The notes: generated by a model from the sequence alone, not told the origin. Shown: positions 34,929 through 47,291, numbered from the stretch's first letter. The stretch is 64,000 bases of DNA from BD1-7 clade bacterium (GCA_902705865.1 CACSIO010000034.1:315287-379286); one strand, 5' to 3'. Made by a program: numbers and translations.

Positions 34929-36299
34929 TTATTCTATGGCGTAATTGACCTGTCTCAAAGTTACGAGTTCTTCAGCGGCCGTTGGGTGAATCCCAATGGT
35001 CGCATCAAATTGAGATTTGGTCAGACCCGCTTTCACTGCAACGCCAAAGCCCTGGATAATTTCACCAGCGTCGGGGCCAGCCATATGGATCCCTAAAACC
35101 ACGTCGGTTTCTGATTCGACGATCATTTTCATTAATACACGCTCGCTATTGTTCGAAAGTGTATGTTTTAGATGTCGAAACTCAGAGGTGTAGACATTCG
35201 CCGGTATTTTTTTCGCTCGTACAGCCTCTTCACTCAGGCCGACTGTAGCCATATTAGGCTGAGAGAAGATTGCCGTTGGGATCGAGTGGTAATCCATTTC
35301 GCGCACATCCTCACCAAACCGCTGATCAACAAACACCATTGCCTGCGCAAGTGCTACGGGCGTTAATTCTGGGGTGCCGATAACGTCGCCGAGAGCAAAT
35401 ATTGCCGGGTCATCCGTTGCAAATCGATCGTCAACCACGATAGAGCCAGAGTTTCTTGTTGATACCTTAGTGTTTTCAAGACCTAATTTTGCTGTTAATG
35501 GGCGTCTGCCAATTGCGCACATTGCTTGGTCGGCGACTAATGTCGATCCATTCGATAGCTGGCAATGAATACCATCGCTATTTTTTTCGAATGCATCGAT
35601 AGTGGTGTTGAAATGGATGTGGATACCTTTTTTCGTCATTTCATCAGTAACAAACTGTGCAACTGCATGATCAAAATGCCGAAGAAGTTGGCTTCCACGA
35701 TAAACGAGATGCGTTTCAACACCGAGGCCGTTAAAAATGCCTGCAAACTCAACGGCGATGTATCCACCGCCGATAATGACAACACGCTCCGGGCACTCAT
35801 TAAGATAAAAGGCCTCATTGGATGTGATTACACATTCTGCCCCAGGAGTGTCAGGCACGATGGGCTCACCGCCTACAGCGATCAAAATACGCTCTGCAGT
35901 GATTTGTTTGCCAGAAACCTCAACAGTATGTGAATCAACAAACTCAGCGCGCCCATCAACAATATCAACGCCCGCGTTTTCCAAAAGCTGCAGATAGATT
36001 CCGTTAAGCCGACTAATTTCTTGATTTTTGTTTTCAATAAGCCGCTGCCAATTGTGTTTCGGCGGTGAAACATCCCAACCAAATCCTGCCGCGTCAGTAA
36101 AATCCTCATGGTAATGTGACGCATAAACAAACAGTTTTTTAGGTACGCAGCCCACATTCACGCAGGTGCCACCGAGATATTGCTGCTCTGCTACTGCAAC
36201 GCGCTGCCCAGCTGCTGCAGCCATGCGTGACGCTCGAACGCCGCCAGACCCGGCGCCAATCACGAAAAGGTCGTAATCGTAAGTTACTTCTGATGTCAT
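34929..36299 (-). CDS. gor: Glutathione-disulfide reductase
   Basis: 456 residues. FAD site GAGSGGVRASRMAA, the redox-active disulfide GGTCVNVGCVPKKL, the NAD(P) site IGGGYIAVEFAG followed by YRGSQLLRHFD with the two Arg expected for NADPH, and C-terminal GIHPTAAEELVTLR with the catalytic His-Glu. It keeps cytoplasmic glutathione reduced. It lies 50 bases upstream of the cysG end on the same strand. Confidence 0.94.
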   Translation of the reverse strand: MTSEVTYDYDLFVIGAGSGGVRASRMAAAAGQRVAVAEQQYLGGTCVNVGCVPKKLFVYASHYHEDFTDAAGFGWDVSPPKHNWQRLIENKNQEISRLNGIYLQLLENAGVDIVDGRAEFVDSHTVEVSGKQITAERILIAVGGEPIVPDTPGAECVITSNEAFYLNECPERVVIIGGGYIAVEFAGIFNGLGVETHLVYRGSQLLRHFDHAVAQFVTDEMTKKGIHIHFNTTIDAFEKNSDGIHCQLSNGSTLVADQAMCAIGRRPLTAKLGLENTKVSTRNSGSIVVDDRFATDDPAIFALGDVIGTPELTPVALAQAMVFVDQRFGEDVREMDYHSIPTAIFSQPNMATVGLSEEAVRAKKIPANVYTSEFRHLKHTLSNNSERVLMKMIVESETDVVLGIHMAGPDAGEIIQGFGVAVKAGLTKSQFDATIGIHPTAAEELVTLRQVNYAIE

Positions 36300-36349
36300 T
36301 CGGAGCTCCTAAACTGCACCGGGTGGTAAGCAGATTTAAATTAACGATG

Positions 36350-37735
36350 TTAAGTTGTTGGGCTAAACCAATTAAGCTGGCCGTGAAGCTGCACAACTTC
36401 GCCAACAATGATCAGCGTAGGGGCGGCTATCGTCTCGAGGTCTACGTTCTCGCAAAACGAACCAATATCACCGACAAACACCTTATGGTCGGGTGTTGTG
36501 CCCTTTTGAACCAATGCGATTGGCGTGCTCGGATCACGACCATGTTCAATAAGGTTTTTGCAAATAACCTGCAAGTTGCTTAGCCCCATATAAAATACGA
36601 CCGTCTGTTCGGGAGCGACGAGAGTTTTCCAGTCCAGGTCGAGTGCGCCCTCTTTTAAATGCCCGGTAACAAACCGCACAGATTGTGCGTAGTCACGGTG
36701 GGTCAAAGGGATGCCAGAATATGCTGCACAACCGGATGCCGCGGTGACGCCAGGGACGACCTGAAACGGAATACGTTGTTCCGCAAGGCCCTCAATTTCT
36801 TCGCCGCCTCGACCAAATATAAACGGGTCACCGCCTTTCAGGCGCGCAACACGCTTGCCCTCTTTCGCATATTTGATCAGTAATTGGTTAATTTGATCCT
36901 GCGGTAATGCGTGATTGGCCATGGCTTTGCCGACGTAGATTTTCTCTGCTTCCTGGCGTGCCATGTCGACGATCTTTGGGCTAACTAACCTGTCATATAA
37001 AACAACATCTGCCGCCTGTAATAGACGCAGTGCCTTGAAAGTGAGTAGATCCGGATCGCCAGGCCCAGCGCCAATCAGACACACTTCGCCGGGTAATTTT
37101 TTTTGTCGGGAACGCAACTGTTCTTCGAACAGTTCGCGGGCTGCTGGTTCGTCGCCCGAGAGCACTTTTTCTGCCGCGGGGCCTTCTAGAACAGATTCCC
37201 AGAAACGTCGTCGCTCGCCTTCTGTTGGGAAAGTGCTTTTTACCGTTTTGCGCATATGCCCGACAAACGTTGCCAACCTGCCATAGGCTGACGGTATCAA
37301 AGACTCAATCCGGCTTCTGAGCATGCGCGTCAATACGGGTGAGGCACCTCCGCTCGATACTGCTATTGTGATCGGGTCTCGATCAATAACCGATGGCAAT
37401 ACGAAGGAGCATAACGCGGCATTGTCAACGACGTTAACCGGCAGCTGTCGTGCGTGGCAGTCATCAGCAATCGCTGCGTTAATATCTGAAATATTAGTCG
37501 CGGCTACGACGATATTTTGATCTGCCAAGTCAGCACTTTGATAGGCACGAAATTGGCACGAGCCGAGTGATTTTTCTGCCAATTGAGTCAGTTCAGGCAG
37601 AATGTCCGGCGCGACAACATTGATTTGACCACCAGCCTTGGCGATCAGTTTGGCTTTGCGGAGCGCTATTGCGCCACCGCCAACGATCAGGCAGTGGCGT
37701 CCACTAATATCGAAAAAAAGAGGGAGATATTTCAT
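36350..37735 (-). CDS. cysG: Siroheme synthase CysG
   Basis: 461 residues, full-length fusion as in enterics. Residues about 1-150 are the precorrin-2 dehydrogenase/ferrochelatase (MKYLPLFFDISGRHCLIVGGG). Residues 215-461 are uroporphyrinogen-III methyltransferase (VCLIGAGPGDPDLLTFKALRLLQ; GDPFIFGRGGEE; VVPGVTAASGCAAYSGIPLTHR). It makes siroheme from uroporphyrinogen III for sulfite/nitrite reductase. Same strand as serS, with a 32-base gap. Confidence 0.95.
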   Translation of the reverse strand: MKYLPLFFDISGRHCLIVGGGAIALRKAKLIAKAGGQINVVAPDILPELTQLAEKSLGSCQFRAYQSADLADQNIVVAATNISDINAAIADDCHARQLPVNVVDNAALCSFVLPSVIDRDPITIAVSSGGASPVLTRMLRSRIESLIPSAYGRLATFVGHMRKTVKSTFPTEGERRRFWESVLEGPAAEKVLSGDEPAARELFEEQLRSRQKKLPGEVCLIGAGPGDPDLLTFKALRLLQAADVVLYDRLVSPKIVDMARQEAEKIYVGKAMANHALPQDQINQLLIKYAKEGKRVARLKGGDPFIFGRGGEEIEGLAEQRIPFQVVPGVTAASGCAAYSGIPLTHRDYAQSVRFVTGHLKEGALDLDWKTLVAPEQTVVFYMGLSNLQVICKNLIEHGRDPSTPIALVQKGTTPDHKVFVGDIGSFCENVDLETIAAPTLIIVGEVVQLHGQLNWFSPTT

Positions 37736-37767
37736 TTAAAACCTTATGACGACAACGTAGCTGAATA

Positions 37768-39078
37768 TCAACCGGCAGTTATTTGTTGAATGCCGCCCAT
37801 ATACCCTTGAAGTACCTCTGGCACCTCAATGCTGCCATCCGCATTCTGGTAGTTTTCCATAACAGCAAGCAATGTTCGGCCAACTGCAAGGCCGCTGCCG
37901 TTTAGCGTGTGGACCAACTCAGGCTTACCTTCGGCGTTACGGTAGCGCGCTTTCATACGACGTGCTTGGTAATTGCCAAAATTACTGCAGGATGAGATTT
38001 CGCGATAGGTGTTTTGAGATGGAAGCCATACTTCTAGGTCATAGGTTCGTTTTGCTGAAAACCCGAGATCACCGCCGCATAGCATTACTTTTCGGTAAGG
38101 GAGCCCTAATGCTTGCAAAATCCCTTCAGCATGACCGGTTAAATCTTCCAAGGCCTGCTCTGATTCTTCTGGCTCTACGATCTGAACAAGTTCGACTTTT
38201 TCAAACTGATGTTGGCGGATCATTCCGCGCACATCGCGGCCATAGCTGCCCGCCTCACTGCGGAAGCATGGCGTGTGACTCGCGAATTTAAGCGGCAATT
38301 CTGCAAGATTATTTTTGTCTTGGGCTTCGATAATACGGTCACGCACAATATTAGTGACAGGAACTTCCGCAGTAGGAATCAGATAGAAGCTGTTGCCTTC
38401 CGACTTCAATTTAAAGAGGTCTTCTTCGAATTTTGGTAGTTGCCCAGTGCCTGTCAGTGAGTCAGCGTTGACAATAAACGGAACATTGACCTCTTGGTAT
38501 CCGTTTTTGTCGGTATGTGTGTCGAGCATGAATTGCGCAAGTGCCCGGTGCATGCGCGCAACCGCACCACGCATTACAACAAAGCGAGAGCCGGTTATTT
38601 TGGCGCCAAGATCAAAGTCCATTTGATTGATGTCAGAACCCAGATCAACATGGTCTTTGACATCAAAAGAGAAGCTCTTGGGTTCGCCCCAACGAATTAT
38701 CTCTACGTTGTCATCTTCGCTTTTGCCTGCAGGAACGTCAGCATCCGGGATGTTAGGGATTGCCATCACAAACGCATCGATTTCTTCGTTTGTTGTGCGA
38801 TTAAGCTCAACGGCAGCTTGTAGTTGCTCATCGATTGTTGTGAGCGATTCGGCAACTTGCTTCTTGGCATCATCAACCGACATGCCGGTTTTAATCAACT
38901 CACCTACTTTTTTGGAGGCTTTTTTGCGCTCGGATTGAAGGTTCTGTGTGTGCACGTCACTGTCTTTTCGCTGCGATTCCAGCGTATTGAAACGACTTAC
39001 ATCAAGCTCAAAATGCTTCTTCTTCAGCTGCTCAGCAACTGTTTCAATGTCTTTTCGAAGCAATTTAACATCTAACAT
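37768..39078 (-). CDS. serS: Seryl-tRNA synthetase
   Basis: 436 residues from ATG 39078, the standard start [14 protein letters not shown]; a 20-residue upstream extension is rejected because it overlaps crcB. N-terminal coiled-coil arm (about 25-100) binds the tRNA-Ser long arm. Class II motifs follow, with [21 protein letters not shown] (motif 2) shown here only in part and [16 protein letters not shown] (motif 3). It charges tRNA-Ser, one of which is encoded at 25496. Twelve bases after crcB. Confidence 0.95.
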   Translation of the reverse strand: MLDVKLLRKDIETVAEQLKKKHFELDVSRFNTLESQRKDSDVHTQNLQSERKKASKKVGELIKTGMSVDDAKKQVAESLTTIDEQLQAAVELNRTTNEEIDAFVMAIPNIPDADVPAGKSEDDNVEIIRWGEPKSFSFDVKDHVDLGSDINQMDFDLGAKITGSRFVVMRGAVARMHRALAQFMLDTHTDKNGYQEVNVPFIVNADSLTGTGQLPKFEEDLFKLKSEGNSFYLIPTAEVPVTNIVRDRIIEAQDKNNLAELPLKFASHTPCFRSEAGSYGRDVRGMIRQHQFEKVELVQIVEPEESEQALEDLTGHAEGILQALGLPYRKVMLCGGDLGFSAKRTYDLEVWLPSQNTYREISSCSNFGNYQARRMKARYRNAEGKPELVHTLNGSGLAVGRTLLAVMENYQNADGSIEVPEVLQGYMGGIQQITAG

Positions 39079-39089
39079 AGGGGTACCGT

Positions 39090-39464
39090 TTAAAAAAAGC
39101 GTGTAATAGTAATACCAAGAAACGTTGCCGATATGCACAGCAACAAACTTAACGTGATATAGGCAAGCGCATGTATATATTGGCCTGCCATTATATGGGT
39201 CAATGACTCTAACGAAAAGGTTGAGAAAGTAGTAAATGCACCAAGAAACCCTGTCATCAACATAGGTTTATAGTAAGCCTGCACTTCGATGCGTTCCGTA
39301 ATCAGCACAAAAACGATGCCGATAAGAAACGAGCCAACGACATTGACGAGCAATGTTCCGTACGCGATCTCACTAGGAAACGTTTTCGCGAACCACTGGC
39401 TAACCCAGAATCGAGCCATTGCACCGAAAGCGCCACCAATGGCAACTGAAAGATATATCAGCAT
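39090..39464 (-). CDS. crcB: Fluoride ion channel CrcB/Fluc
   Basis: 124 residues with four membrane helices and the Fluc signature [27 protein letters not shown] and [15 protein letters not shown]. It exports fluoride as a dual-topology dimer. It sits between rarA and serS as in pseudomonads. No fluoride riboswitch was seen upstream. Confidence 0.93.
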   Translation of the reverse strand: MLIYLSVAIGGAFGAMARFWVSQWFAKTFPSEIAYGTLLVNVVGSFLIGIVFVLITERIEVQAYYKPMLMTGFLGAFTTFSTFSLESLTHIMAGQYIHALAYITLSLLLCISATFLGITITRFF

Positions 39465-39557
39465 GGGCTGTCCTTTTTATGCACCGTTGAATCGTTTTGA
39501 TAGTGGCCGCGAGCCTTTGGCTACATGGCTGTGTACGCTTCTATCCATGAATGATCT

Positions 39558-40907
39558 TTATTCGTAACGCTTATCTTGGCTTTTGTCATTCAACTGTCTC
39601 AAATGTTCGAGCTTTTCTGAGATCTTCTTTTCTAAGCCTCTTTCGACAGGGAAATATGTCCGGTGCCCGTTCAACGCCTCGGGCATGTAGACTTCGCCTG
39701 CTGCAAAGGCGTTGGGTTCGTCGTGAGCGTATCGATAGCCCTTACCGTAGTCTAGCTCTTTCATAAGTGCAGTCGGTGCATTACGAATATGGTTGGGCAC
39801 CTCAAGATTTCCTGTCTTCTGGATTAGACTGCGTGTCTCGTTATAGGCTTTATAAACGGCATTACTTTTGGGCGCGCTGGCGAGATAGACAACCGCTTGA
39901 GCAAGAGCCAACTCGCCTTCGGGGCTACCAAGGCGCTCTAAAATCATCCATGCGTCAAGCGCCAAATTGACGCCTCTTGGGTCTGCATTGCCGATATCTT
40001 CGCTGGCGGTTCGCACTAAGCGTCGTGCGAGATACAGCGAATCACATCCTCCATCGAGCATTCTACACATCCAATAGAGCGCTGCATCAGGGTCGCTGCC
40101 CCGAATAGACTTATGCATCGCCGAGATTTGGTCGTAAAACTGCTCGCCACCTTTGTCGAAGCGACGTAAGGAGTGCCCCATGACCTCTTCAATAATCTGG
40201 GGGGTCAATGTTTTACTACCCGCTTCTTCGGTGCAAATATCAATCGCGACTTCCAATAAATTAAGTACTCGGCGCGCATCGCCATCTCCAGCTCGAATCA
40301 AAAGTTCGATTGATTCGTTATCAACTGAAAGGTTCTCGTCTTGAAGAAGTGGGTCGTCAGAAAGCGCATTGTTAACCAGCGTTCGCAGGTCATCATGATC
40401 AATCGGCTTTAAAACGTAAACACGGGCGCGCGAGAGCAGCGCGGCATTGAGCTCGAAAGAAGGGTTTTCGGTGGTTGCGCCAACAAAAATCACATCACCG
40501 TTTTCGATGTGAGGCAAAAATGCGTCTTGTTGAGATTTGTTAAACCGATGAACTTCGTCGACGAACAGGATTGTTGACCGCTGGTATTGAATCCGCTGCA
40601 TGCGTGCTTTTTCTACGGCCGCCCGGATATCTTTGACACCAGCAAGAACGGCTGAAATTTCGACGAAGTCAGCGCTGCAGTGGTTGGCAATAAGCTTGGC
40701 GAGGCTGGTTTTGCCAACACCTGGTGGCCCCCACAGAATCATGGAGTGAATGTGTCCGGATTCAATTGCTCTTGTTAGTGGCCTTTCAGGGCCAAGAATG
40801 TGCGCCTGACCAATATAACTACTGAGCGTTTTTGGCCGCATTCTAGCTGCTAAGGGCAAAAATCGTGAAGAGTCAGGCGCTGAGTCAAATAGGCTGTCGT
40901 TGTTCAT
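39558..40907 (-). CDS. rarA: Replication-associated recombination protein RarA (MgsA)
   Basis: 449 residues. AAA+ ATPase of the clamp-loader group: [19 protein letters not shown], Walker [14 protein letters not shown], Walker [16 protein letters not shown], sensor [11 protein letters not shown], and the C-terminal MgsA tetramerisation domain ([20 protein letters not shown]). It acts at stalled replication forks. It lies 38 bases after lolA, as in the E. coli ftsK-lolA-rarA-serS order. Confidence 0.94.
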   Translation of the reverse strand: MNNDSLFDSAPDSSRFLPLAARMRPKTLSSYIGQAHILGPERPLTRAIESGHIHSMILWGPPGVGKTSLAKLIANHCSADFVEISAVLAGVKDIRAAVEKARMQRIQYQRSTILFVDEVHRFNKSQQDAFLPHIENGDVIFVGATTENPSFELNAALLSRARVYVLKPIDHDDLRTLVNNALSDDPLLQDENLSVDNESIELLIRAGDGDARRVLNLLEVAIDICTEEAGSKTLTPQIIEEVMGHSLRRFDKGGEQFYDQISAMHKSIRGSDPDAALYWMCRMLDGGCDSLYLARRLVRTASEDIGNADPRGVNLALDAWMILERLGSPEGELALAQAVVYLASAPKSNAVYKAYNETRSLIQKTGNLEVPNHIRNAPTALMKELDYGKGYRYAHDEPNAFAAGEVYMPEALNGHRTYFPVERGLEKKISEKLEHLRQLNDKSQDKRYE

Positions 40908-40945
40908 TGAATCGTAAGCAGGTATCAGTCGGCAGAAAGAAGCAG

Positions 40946-41602
40946 TTATTGCTGATGGATTACATCGACGCCATCAGGAATCTCAAATTTGAACTCTGTC
41001 TTATCGATAGGTTTATTAAGCGTCATGTTGGTGAAAGCAATATGGGTAACCTGTTTTAACGAGTCAGTGAAGCTCGCAGACGTCAGCGTATCGCCGCTAA
41101 ATGTAAAAGATACCTTTTTAATCGGTGACGCAGGGTCGGCTGCAGCGAGGCGATAGCTATTGCCATTCTCTGTGTTGGTTACTGTAGCCTTGTCATTAGC
41201 ATCTGGCACGAGAACAAACTGTGCACTGATTAATGTGGGTTTTTCCAATAGCTGTAAGAAATTCAATGTTTCGATCTGTTTTTGGTAATCCTGAATCACA
41301 ACTTGTTCAAGATCTTCATCATATTGCCAGATTGTTTTTCCGTCGCTCACAATGAGCTGAGGAAATGGATCTTCTGCTGCCCAGCGCAATTGCCCAGGCT
41401 TTTGCATTTTAATGACCCCCGTTAATGTTTGCAGCACGTTGGCGTCGGTGCCAATTGTGGTTTGCGAAAAATTCGATTCTAGCGATTTGTATGAGCCGAG
41501 TGTTGATTCAAGATCTTTGAGCGTGCTCCCAGCGTGCACCACTGTTGTCGCAAGCGAAACTGACGCGAACACAAATAGCTTGGAAGCTGAAGACATATAC
41601 AT
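40946..41602 (-). CDS. lolA: Outer-membrane lipoprotein carrier LolA
   Basis: 218 residues (ATG 41602; ATG 41596 equally possible). Signal peptide about 1-25. Mature LolA fold: LESTLGSYKSLESNFSQT, PGQLRWAAEDPFPQLIVSDGKTIW and the YDEDLEQVVI strand. It shuttles lipoproteins from LolCDE to LolB across the periplasm. Located 13 bases after ftsK. Confidence 0.92.
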   Translation of the reverse strand: MYMSSASKLFVFASVSLATTVVHAGSTLKDLESTLGSYKSLESNFSQTTIGTDANVLQTLTGVIKMQKPGQLRWAAEDPFPQLIVSDGKTIWQYDEDLEQVVIQDYQKQIETLNFLQLLEKPTLISAQFVLVPDANDKATVTNTENGNSYRLAAADPASPIKKVSFTFSGDTLTSASFTDSLKQVTHIAFTNMTLNKPIDKTEFKFEIPDGVDVIHQQ

Positions 41603-41615
41603 ATTGATCTCTTAA

Positions 41616-43970
41616 TCAGTGTTTTGGGGGCGCAGGCGCGAGCACTTCGCGCTGTCCATTGGTACCCATAGAGCTGACTACACCTGCCGCCTCCATGGTC
41701 TCAATCATCCTTGCAGCGCGATTGTAGCCGATTCGAAGCTTCCGCTGAACCGACGAAATAGATGCTTTGCGTGTTTCACAAACAAACGCAACGGCCTCAT
41801 CGTACAAGGCATCGGCCTCGGGGTCTTCGCTATCGCCGCCTTCAGATGCGATTCCAGGAATATCCCCAGTGCCACCTTCTTCTATTAGGCCTTGAATGTA
41901 ATTTGGCTGGCCGCGTTTTTTCCAATCTTGTACGACCGAATGCACATCCTCATCCGATACAAACGCACCATGAACGCGGGTCAATAAACTGGTTCCTGGC
42001 GGCAAAAACAGCATGTCGCCATGCCCAAGTAGTTGTTCCGCGCCGCCTTGGTCGAGAATCGTTCGTGAATCGATCTTCGAGGAGACCTGGAATGCGATAC
42101 GAGTAGGAACATTCGCCTTGATTAAGCCGGTTATCACATCAACAGACGGGCGCTGCGTGGCTAGAATCAAATGTATGCCAGCGGCTCGTGCTTTCTGAGC
42201 GATACGCGCGATTAATTCTTCAACCTTTTTGCCGACGACCATAATCATATCGGCAAATTCATCGATCACCACGACGATAAATGGCAGCGTCTCCAGCGGC
42301 GGTGCCGGCGGAAGATCTTCACCTGCAACAAATTCCATTTCTGGCTGCCAAAGCGGGTCAAGTATTGGCTCGCCGGCTTTCTCCGCATCCCGAACCTTTT
42401 TGTTGAAACCGGAAACATTCCGAACCCCTAACTTTGACATTAACTTGTACCGACGCTCCATTTCGCCGACGCACCAACGCAACCCATTGGCGGCGTCTTT
42501 CATATCAGTGATAACGGGTGTTAATAAATGGGGTATGCCTTCGTAGATGGATAGCTCAAGCATCTTGGGGTCAACAAGCATCAGACGCACTTCGTCAGGC
42601 GTTGCTTTAAATAGCATGCTGAGAATCATCGCGTTTACGCCGACACTTTTACCTGAGCCGGTGGTGCCCGCAACTAATAGATGCGGCATCTTTGCGAGGT
42701 CTGCGACAATCGGAGTTCCGCCGATGTCGTGACCCAGTGCCATCGTCAGTGGCGATTTTGAGTCATCAAAAGCGACAGACCCGATAACTTGTGAAAACAG
42801 CACCATTTCGCGACTTTCATTCGGAATCTCGATGCCAATAACTGACTTACCCGCAATCACCTCAACAACCCGAACACTCACTACCGCCAAGGATCGCGCA
42901 ATATCCTTGGCTAAATTACTAATGGTACTGACTTTCGTGCCGGGAGATGGCTGGATTTCGAATCGTGTAACAACAGGCCCAGGAAGTACATCGGTTACTG
43001 TCGCCTCTACACGGAAATCAAGCAATTTGTGCTCAAGTAACCGCGAGAGTTTCTCTAAGGTGTCTGTTGAATAGCCAGATTTTACATCGAGTCGAGCTTG
43101 AGCCAGCAAGTTGACTGCGGGCAATGGCTCCGAAGCATCAAACAGGGTTGTTTGTTTTTCTTTTTTAACGCGTTCGCTGGGTTCTGACTCGGGTTTTAGC
43201 TTGGGCAGAGAAATGGTCGGTGGCGTGCGTTTTTTCTGGTTATCTAGCTGTTTTTCGAGCTCAACCTTACGTTCGATTGAGCGCTTAACTACCGGCGCCT
43301 GCTTTTCTTTACGCGTTTTGAGCTTATTCAACCCATTTAATATCGCGCCTCGTAGTCTATTAATCACCAAAAACGCACTTCGACCTAGTTTGTCGAGTAC
43401 AGCCATCCAAGAAATATCTGTGCAAATAGAAAACCCGATAAACAATAAGGCAAACAAAAAGAGTCGACCGCCAGCCAAACCAAAGCTGTCGTAGAATTCG
43501 CGAGCGAGAGTTTCACCAAGCATTCCACCGTCGCCAAATGGTAAAGCAGATGCCATGGGTGGTGAGTTAATTGAGGATAAGCCGGTGATACTGATGGTTA
43601 CCAGCATGATGCCGATCCCTAGCAATACAAAGCTAGGCCAGTCTGTATCGTCGTGTGCGTCTCGATGAGCGAAGAACAGCCATGCGCGATAGAGCAATAT
43701 TAGTGGGAATATGTAAGCGCTGTAACCGATTGTTGAGAATAGTATATCCGATACCCATGCACCGGTTTTCCCTGCCGCATTGTTGATTTCGCCAATGGCG
43801 CCGAAATGCGACCAACCTGGGTCATTTGGGCTGTACGTCGCAAGAGCCAATAAGAAAAACAGGGCCGCAGCGATATTGATTACGAAAAGACCTTCGATAA
43901 TCTTACGGTTTACGCGCAGGCTTAATTCTGAAGAGCCCTCAAGCGATTTGTCTTGCAGCTTTTTATCCAT
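41616..43970 (-). CDS. ftsK: DNA translocase FtsK
   Basis: 784 residues. Four to five N-terminal membrane helices (about 25-180), a basic linker (about 200-290) that is short compared with E. coli, then the alpha/beta motor with Walker [15 protein letters not shown] and Walker [14 protein letters not shown], and the C-terminal gamma winged helix ([21 protein letters not shown]) that reads KOPS. It segregates the terminus region and activates XerCD at division. First gene of the ftsK-lolA-rarA-crcB-serS-cysG run; diverges from trxB. Confidence 0.95.
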   Translation of the reverse strand: MDKKLQDKSLEGSSELSLRVNRKIIEGLFVINIAAALFFLLALATYSPNDPGWSHFGAIGEINNAAGKTGAWVSDILFSTIGYSAYIFPLILLYRAWLFFAHRDAHDDTDWPSFVLLGIGIMLVTISITGLSSINSPPMASALPFGDGGMLGETLAREFYDSFGLAGGRLFLFALLFIGFSICTDISWMAVLDKLGRSAFLVINRLRGAILNGLNKLKTRKEKQAPVVKRSIERKVELEKQLDNQKKRTPPTISLPKLKPESEPSERVKKEKQTTLFDASEPLPAVNLLAQARLDVKSGYSTDTLEKLSRLLEHKLLDFRVEATVTDVLPGPVVTRFEIQPSPGTKVSTISNLAKDIARSLAVVSVRVVEVIAGKSVIGIEIPNESREMVLFSQVIGSVAFDDSKSPLTMALGHDIGGTPIVADLAKMPHLLVAGTTGSGKSVGVNAMILSMLFKATPDEVRLMLVDPKMLELSIYEGIPHLLTPVITDMKDAANGLRWCVGEMERRYKLMSKLGVRNVSGFNKKVRDAEKAGEPILDPLWQPEMEFVAGEDLPPAPPLETLPFIVVVIDEFADMIMVVGKKVEELIARIAQKARAAGIHLILATQRPSVDVITGLIKANVPTRIAFQVSSKIDSRTILDQGGAEQLLGHGDMLFLPPGTSLLTRVHGAFVSDEDVHSVVQDWKKRGQPNYIQGLIEEGGTGDIPGIASEGGDSEDPEADALYDEAVAFVCETRKASISSVQRKLRIGYNRAARMIETMEAAGVVSSMGTNGQREVLAPAPPKH

Positions 43971-44201
43971 ATCCTGTCATTGGTATTGATCTTATACGGA
44001 GATAATAGCTTAACGCAGCCCCATTCTGATACCCCATCGTCGGGAATCTTGCTAATGCCTGTATCGAGATCCCATTTTCGTGCCAAATGGGCCGGCTAAA
44101 GGCCGATTATTGATCAATAGCCATCTTTAATAAGGTGAATAGCGTGGATTTAGTAGCAGAATCTGTTGAAACCGATAAAATAGCGCCATTTCGTTGATTA
44201 A

Positions 44202-45173
<972 letters not shown>

Positions 45174-45185
45174 CGTTCCCATTCT

Positions 45186-45249
45186 TGTCACACCTCCGCA
45201 AGCTAGGCGCCATACAGATGTGTCGTTTAACTTGCGGGAGGCATTGACA
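45186..45249. repeat. Long imperfect inverted repeat between trxB and aat
   Basis: TGTCA (45186) and CCTCCGCAAG (45193-45202) match CTTGCGGGAGG (45231-45241) and TGACA (45245-45249) in inverted order with small bulges. No T-tract follows. It may be an RNA processing or attenuation structure ahead of aat. The function is not established. Confidence 0.55.
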
Positions 45250-45272
45250 CCTCTAGTTGGAGCCCAAATACT

Positions 45273-45971
45273 TTGATACCTTGGCTCGACGAACGCCGAC
45301 CGGCATTCCCTCCGACCGATCAAGCGCTGACCGATCCTGACGGACTTCTTGCTGCCGGGGGTAATCTGTCGGTCAATACTCTAGTTGACGCCTACCGTCG
45401 CGGAATATTCCCGTGGTTCAATGATGATGACCCTATTCTCTGGTGGAGCCCAAATCCTCGATGTGTTGTTTTTCCCGATGAAATCCATATTTCCAAGAGT
45501 CTGAAGAAAACACTCAGAAAACAGCCCTTTCGGATAACCGCAGATATCGATTTCCCGCAGGTCATTGATTCATGTGCCCAATTACGTCAAGACTCTGAAG
45601 GCACTTGGATTACGGACGAAATGTATGATGCTTACATTGCACTACACGAATCAGGGCATGCACACAGTGTTGAAGCATGGCAAGGAGACGAACTTGTAGG
45701 TGGCCTTTACGGGATCGCCATCGGACGTATTTTTTTTGGTGAATCAATGTTTAGCAAAGCGACTGATTCATCGAAAGTCGCGTTTGTACATCTCGTTCAG
45801 GCACTTAGCGACGCTGGCTTTGTCATGATCGATTGCCAAGTTGAGTCTCCGCACCTGCTATCATTAGGGGCACGGTCAATTCAGAGAAGTGACTTTCGCA
45901 GATTCCTGCCCGCTTGCGACGAGCGGCCAGAGAAGGATCCCTGGCAAGGCTTGAAAGACAATGAACGATAA
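45273..45971 (+). CDS. aat: Leucyl/phenylalanyl-tRNA-protein transferase
   Basis: 232 residues from TTG 45273, with GGAG nine bases upstream; no nearer ATG gives the conserved N-terminus. Family motifs: DGLLAAGGNLS, YRRGIFPWFNDDDPILWWSPNPR, EGTWIT, and FGESMFSKATDSSK. It adds Leu or Phe to N-terminal Arg/Lys, creating N-degrons for ClpS-ClpAP, both encoded nearby. Overlaps bpt by 11 bases. Confidence 0.92.
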   Translation: MIPWLDERRPAFPPTDQALTDPDGLLAAGGNLSVNTLVDAYRRGIFPWFNDDDPILWWSPNPRCVVFPDEIHISKSLKKTLRKQPFRITADIDFPQVIDSCAQLRQDSEGTWITDEMYDAYIALHESGHAHSVEAWQGDELVGGLYGIAIGRIFFGESMFSKATDSSKVAFVHLVQALSDAGFVMIDCQVESPHLLSLGARSIQRSDFRRFLPACDERPEKDPWQGLKDNER

Positions 45972-46680
45972 TCGCATTCCAGTAGAGCAGCTCGCGCTAT
46001 ATACAACAGCACCTCATGCTTGTAGCTACATTGAGGGGAGCGAATCAACAACCTTGTTTGTTGATCCGCAGGCCAAACTTAACAAAGATGCCTATTCATT
46101 TTTGTCTGAGCGAGGATTTCGACGCTCTGGCCCTTATGTCTATAAACCCGACTGCTTAAACTGCCAAGCATGCATTCCGATTCGAATCCCTGTTAAAGAT
46201 TATCAATTCAGCAGAAACGAAAAACGCATACTAAAGCGCAATGGCGATCTTAGCGCACACTATGCGGATACGATTGCGACCGATGAGCTCTATAGGCTAT
46301 ATGCCGATTACATTTGCCAGCGGCATCATGACGGCGATATGTACCCTCCTGATAAAGATCAATATGAAAGTTTTCTGAGTGACGCCTTTGGGTGTACGGA
46401 TTTTGTTGTGTTTTCATCAGACGCCAAGCCCGTCGCAGTCGCCGTAATTGATCAATTGCGAAATGGGCTGTCTGCAATCTACACGTTTTATAACCCGAAA
46501 GAAGAAAAGCGTAGTCTGGGTAGTTTTGCTATCCTTTGGCAAATCCAGCAGGCGAAGGAAATTGGACTCGATTATCTTTACCTAGGCTATTGGATTAAAA
46601 GTTGTGCGAAAATGAGCTATAAAACCCGCTATCGTCCGTGCGAGATTTACATTAATCAACGTTGGATAGAGCTACGCTAA
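45961..46680 (+). CDS. bpt: Aspartate/glutamate leucyltransferase Bpt
   Basis: 239 residues. N-terminal Cys cluster CLNCQACIPIRIPV, and C-terminal GSFAILWQIQQAKEIGLDYLYLGYWI-type segment with KMSYKTRYRPCEI. Bacterial members of the arginyltransferase (ATE) family leucylate N-terminal Asp and Glu rather than arginylating, as shown for the Vibrio vulnificus enzyme. With Aat it feeds the N-end-rule pathway. Translation is coupled to aat by an 11-base overlap. Confidence 0.92.
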   Translation: MNDNRIPVEQLALYTTAPHACSYIEGSESTTLFVDPQAKLNKDAYSFLSERGFRRSGPYVYKPDCLNCQACIPIRIPVKDYQFSRNEKRILKRNGDLSAHYADTIATDELYRLYADYICQRHHDGDMYPPDKDQYESFLSDAFGCTDFVVFSSDAKPVAVAVIDQLRNGLSAIYTFYNPKEEKRSLGSFAILWQIQQAKEIGLDYLYLGYWIKSCAKMSYKTRYRPCEIYINQRWIELR

Positions 46681-46814
46681 GATCCATTGGGTTTTTTTTG
46701 CTATTCGTCCATAATTCAGGCAGAATGCGCACCTTTATATTGCTTGGCCCATCTAAGAACAATAGATATCTAGGCACATAAATTATCCCTACGAGGAATG
46801 AGGAATCTTGCTAA

Positions 46815-47033
46815 ATGGCAAAAGAAGATCAATTTGAGATGGAAGGAGAAGTGATCGATACGCTCCCTAACACAACCTTCCGTGTAAAGTTGGAGAACGA
46901 CCACATTGTAACCGCTCATATTTCCGGCAAAATGCGCAAGAACTATATTCGTATACTTACCGGCGATAAAGTTCGTGTAGAACTAACACCTTACGACCTT
47001 ACTAAGGGTCGGATCACATATCGCGCACGTTAA
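46815..47033 (+). CDS. infA: Translation initiation factor IF-1
   Basis: 72 residues, the standard length. OB fold with the family core [40 protein letters not shown] and [11 protein letters not shown]. It binds the ribosomal A site during initiation. It lies 134 bases after bpt and is followed by its own terminator. Confidence 0.97.
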   Translation: MAKEDQFEMEGEVIDTLPNTTFRVKLENDHIVTAHISGKMRKNYIRILTGDKVRVELTPYDLTKGRITYRAR

Positions 47034-47051
47034 TTCCTCACTTAGTACCGA

Positions 47052-47075
47052 AGCCAGCGTTAAGCTGGCTTTTTT
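47052..47075 (+). terminator. Intrinsic terminator of infA
   Basis: AGCCAGC (47052-47058) pairs with GCTGGCT (47064-47070), followed by a T-run to 47075. Confidence 0.9.
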
Positions 47076-47291
47076 ATTTCTGGCGCCCCTCCCCTTTGTT
47101 TCCTTCTGTTTTCCGGCATTTCGCCAGATCAGTTACCCTCACTAAAATTCTCTGGCAGTTGCCGGCCGCGTCATAGGCGCTACGAGCAATGGCTGATAAC
47201 TTATCATTGGTAATTCACGCTGACGCAATGCGTTACTGTTAGAAATACACGTATTCGAATGAGGCAATTAATTTTCAATCTGACAGGCAAT

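Noticed and set aside
39079..39138. 20-residue N-terminal extension of SerS
   Set aside because: SerS proteins begin MLDVKLLR; the extension overlaps the crcB end.
39465..39557. Fluoride riboswitch upstream of crcB
   Set aside because: No conserved fluoride-aptamer sequence blocks were found in the 93-base gap.
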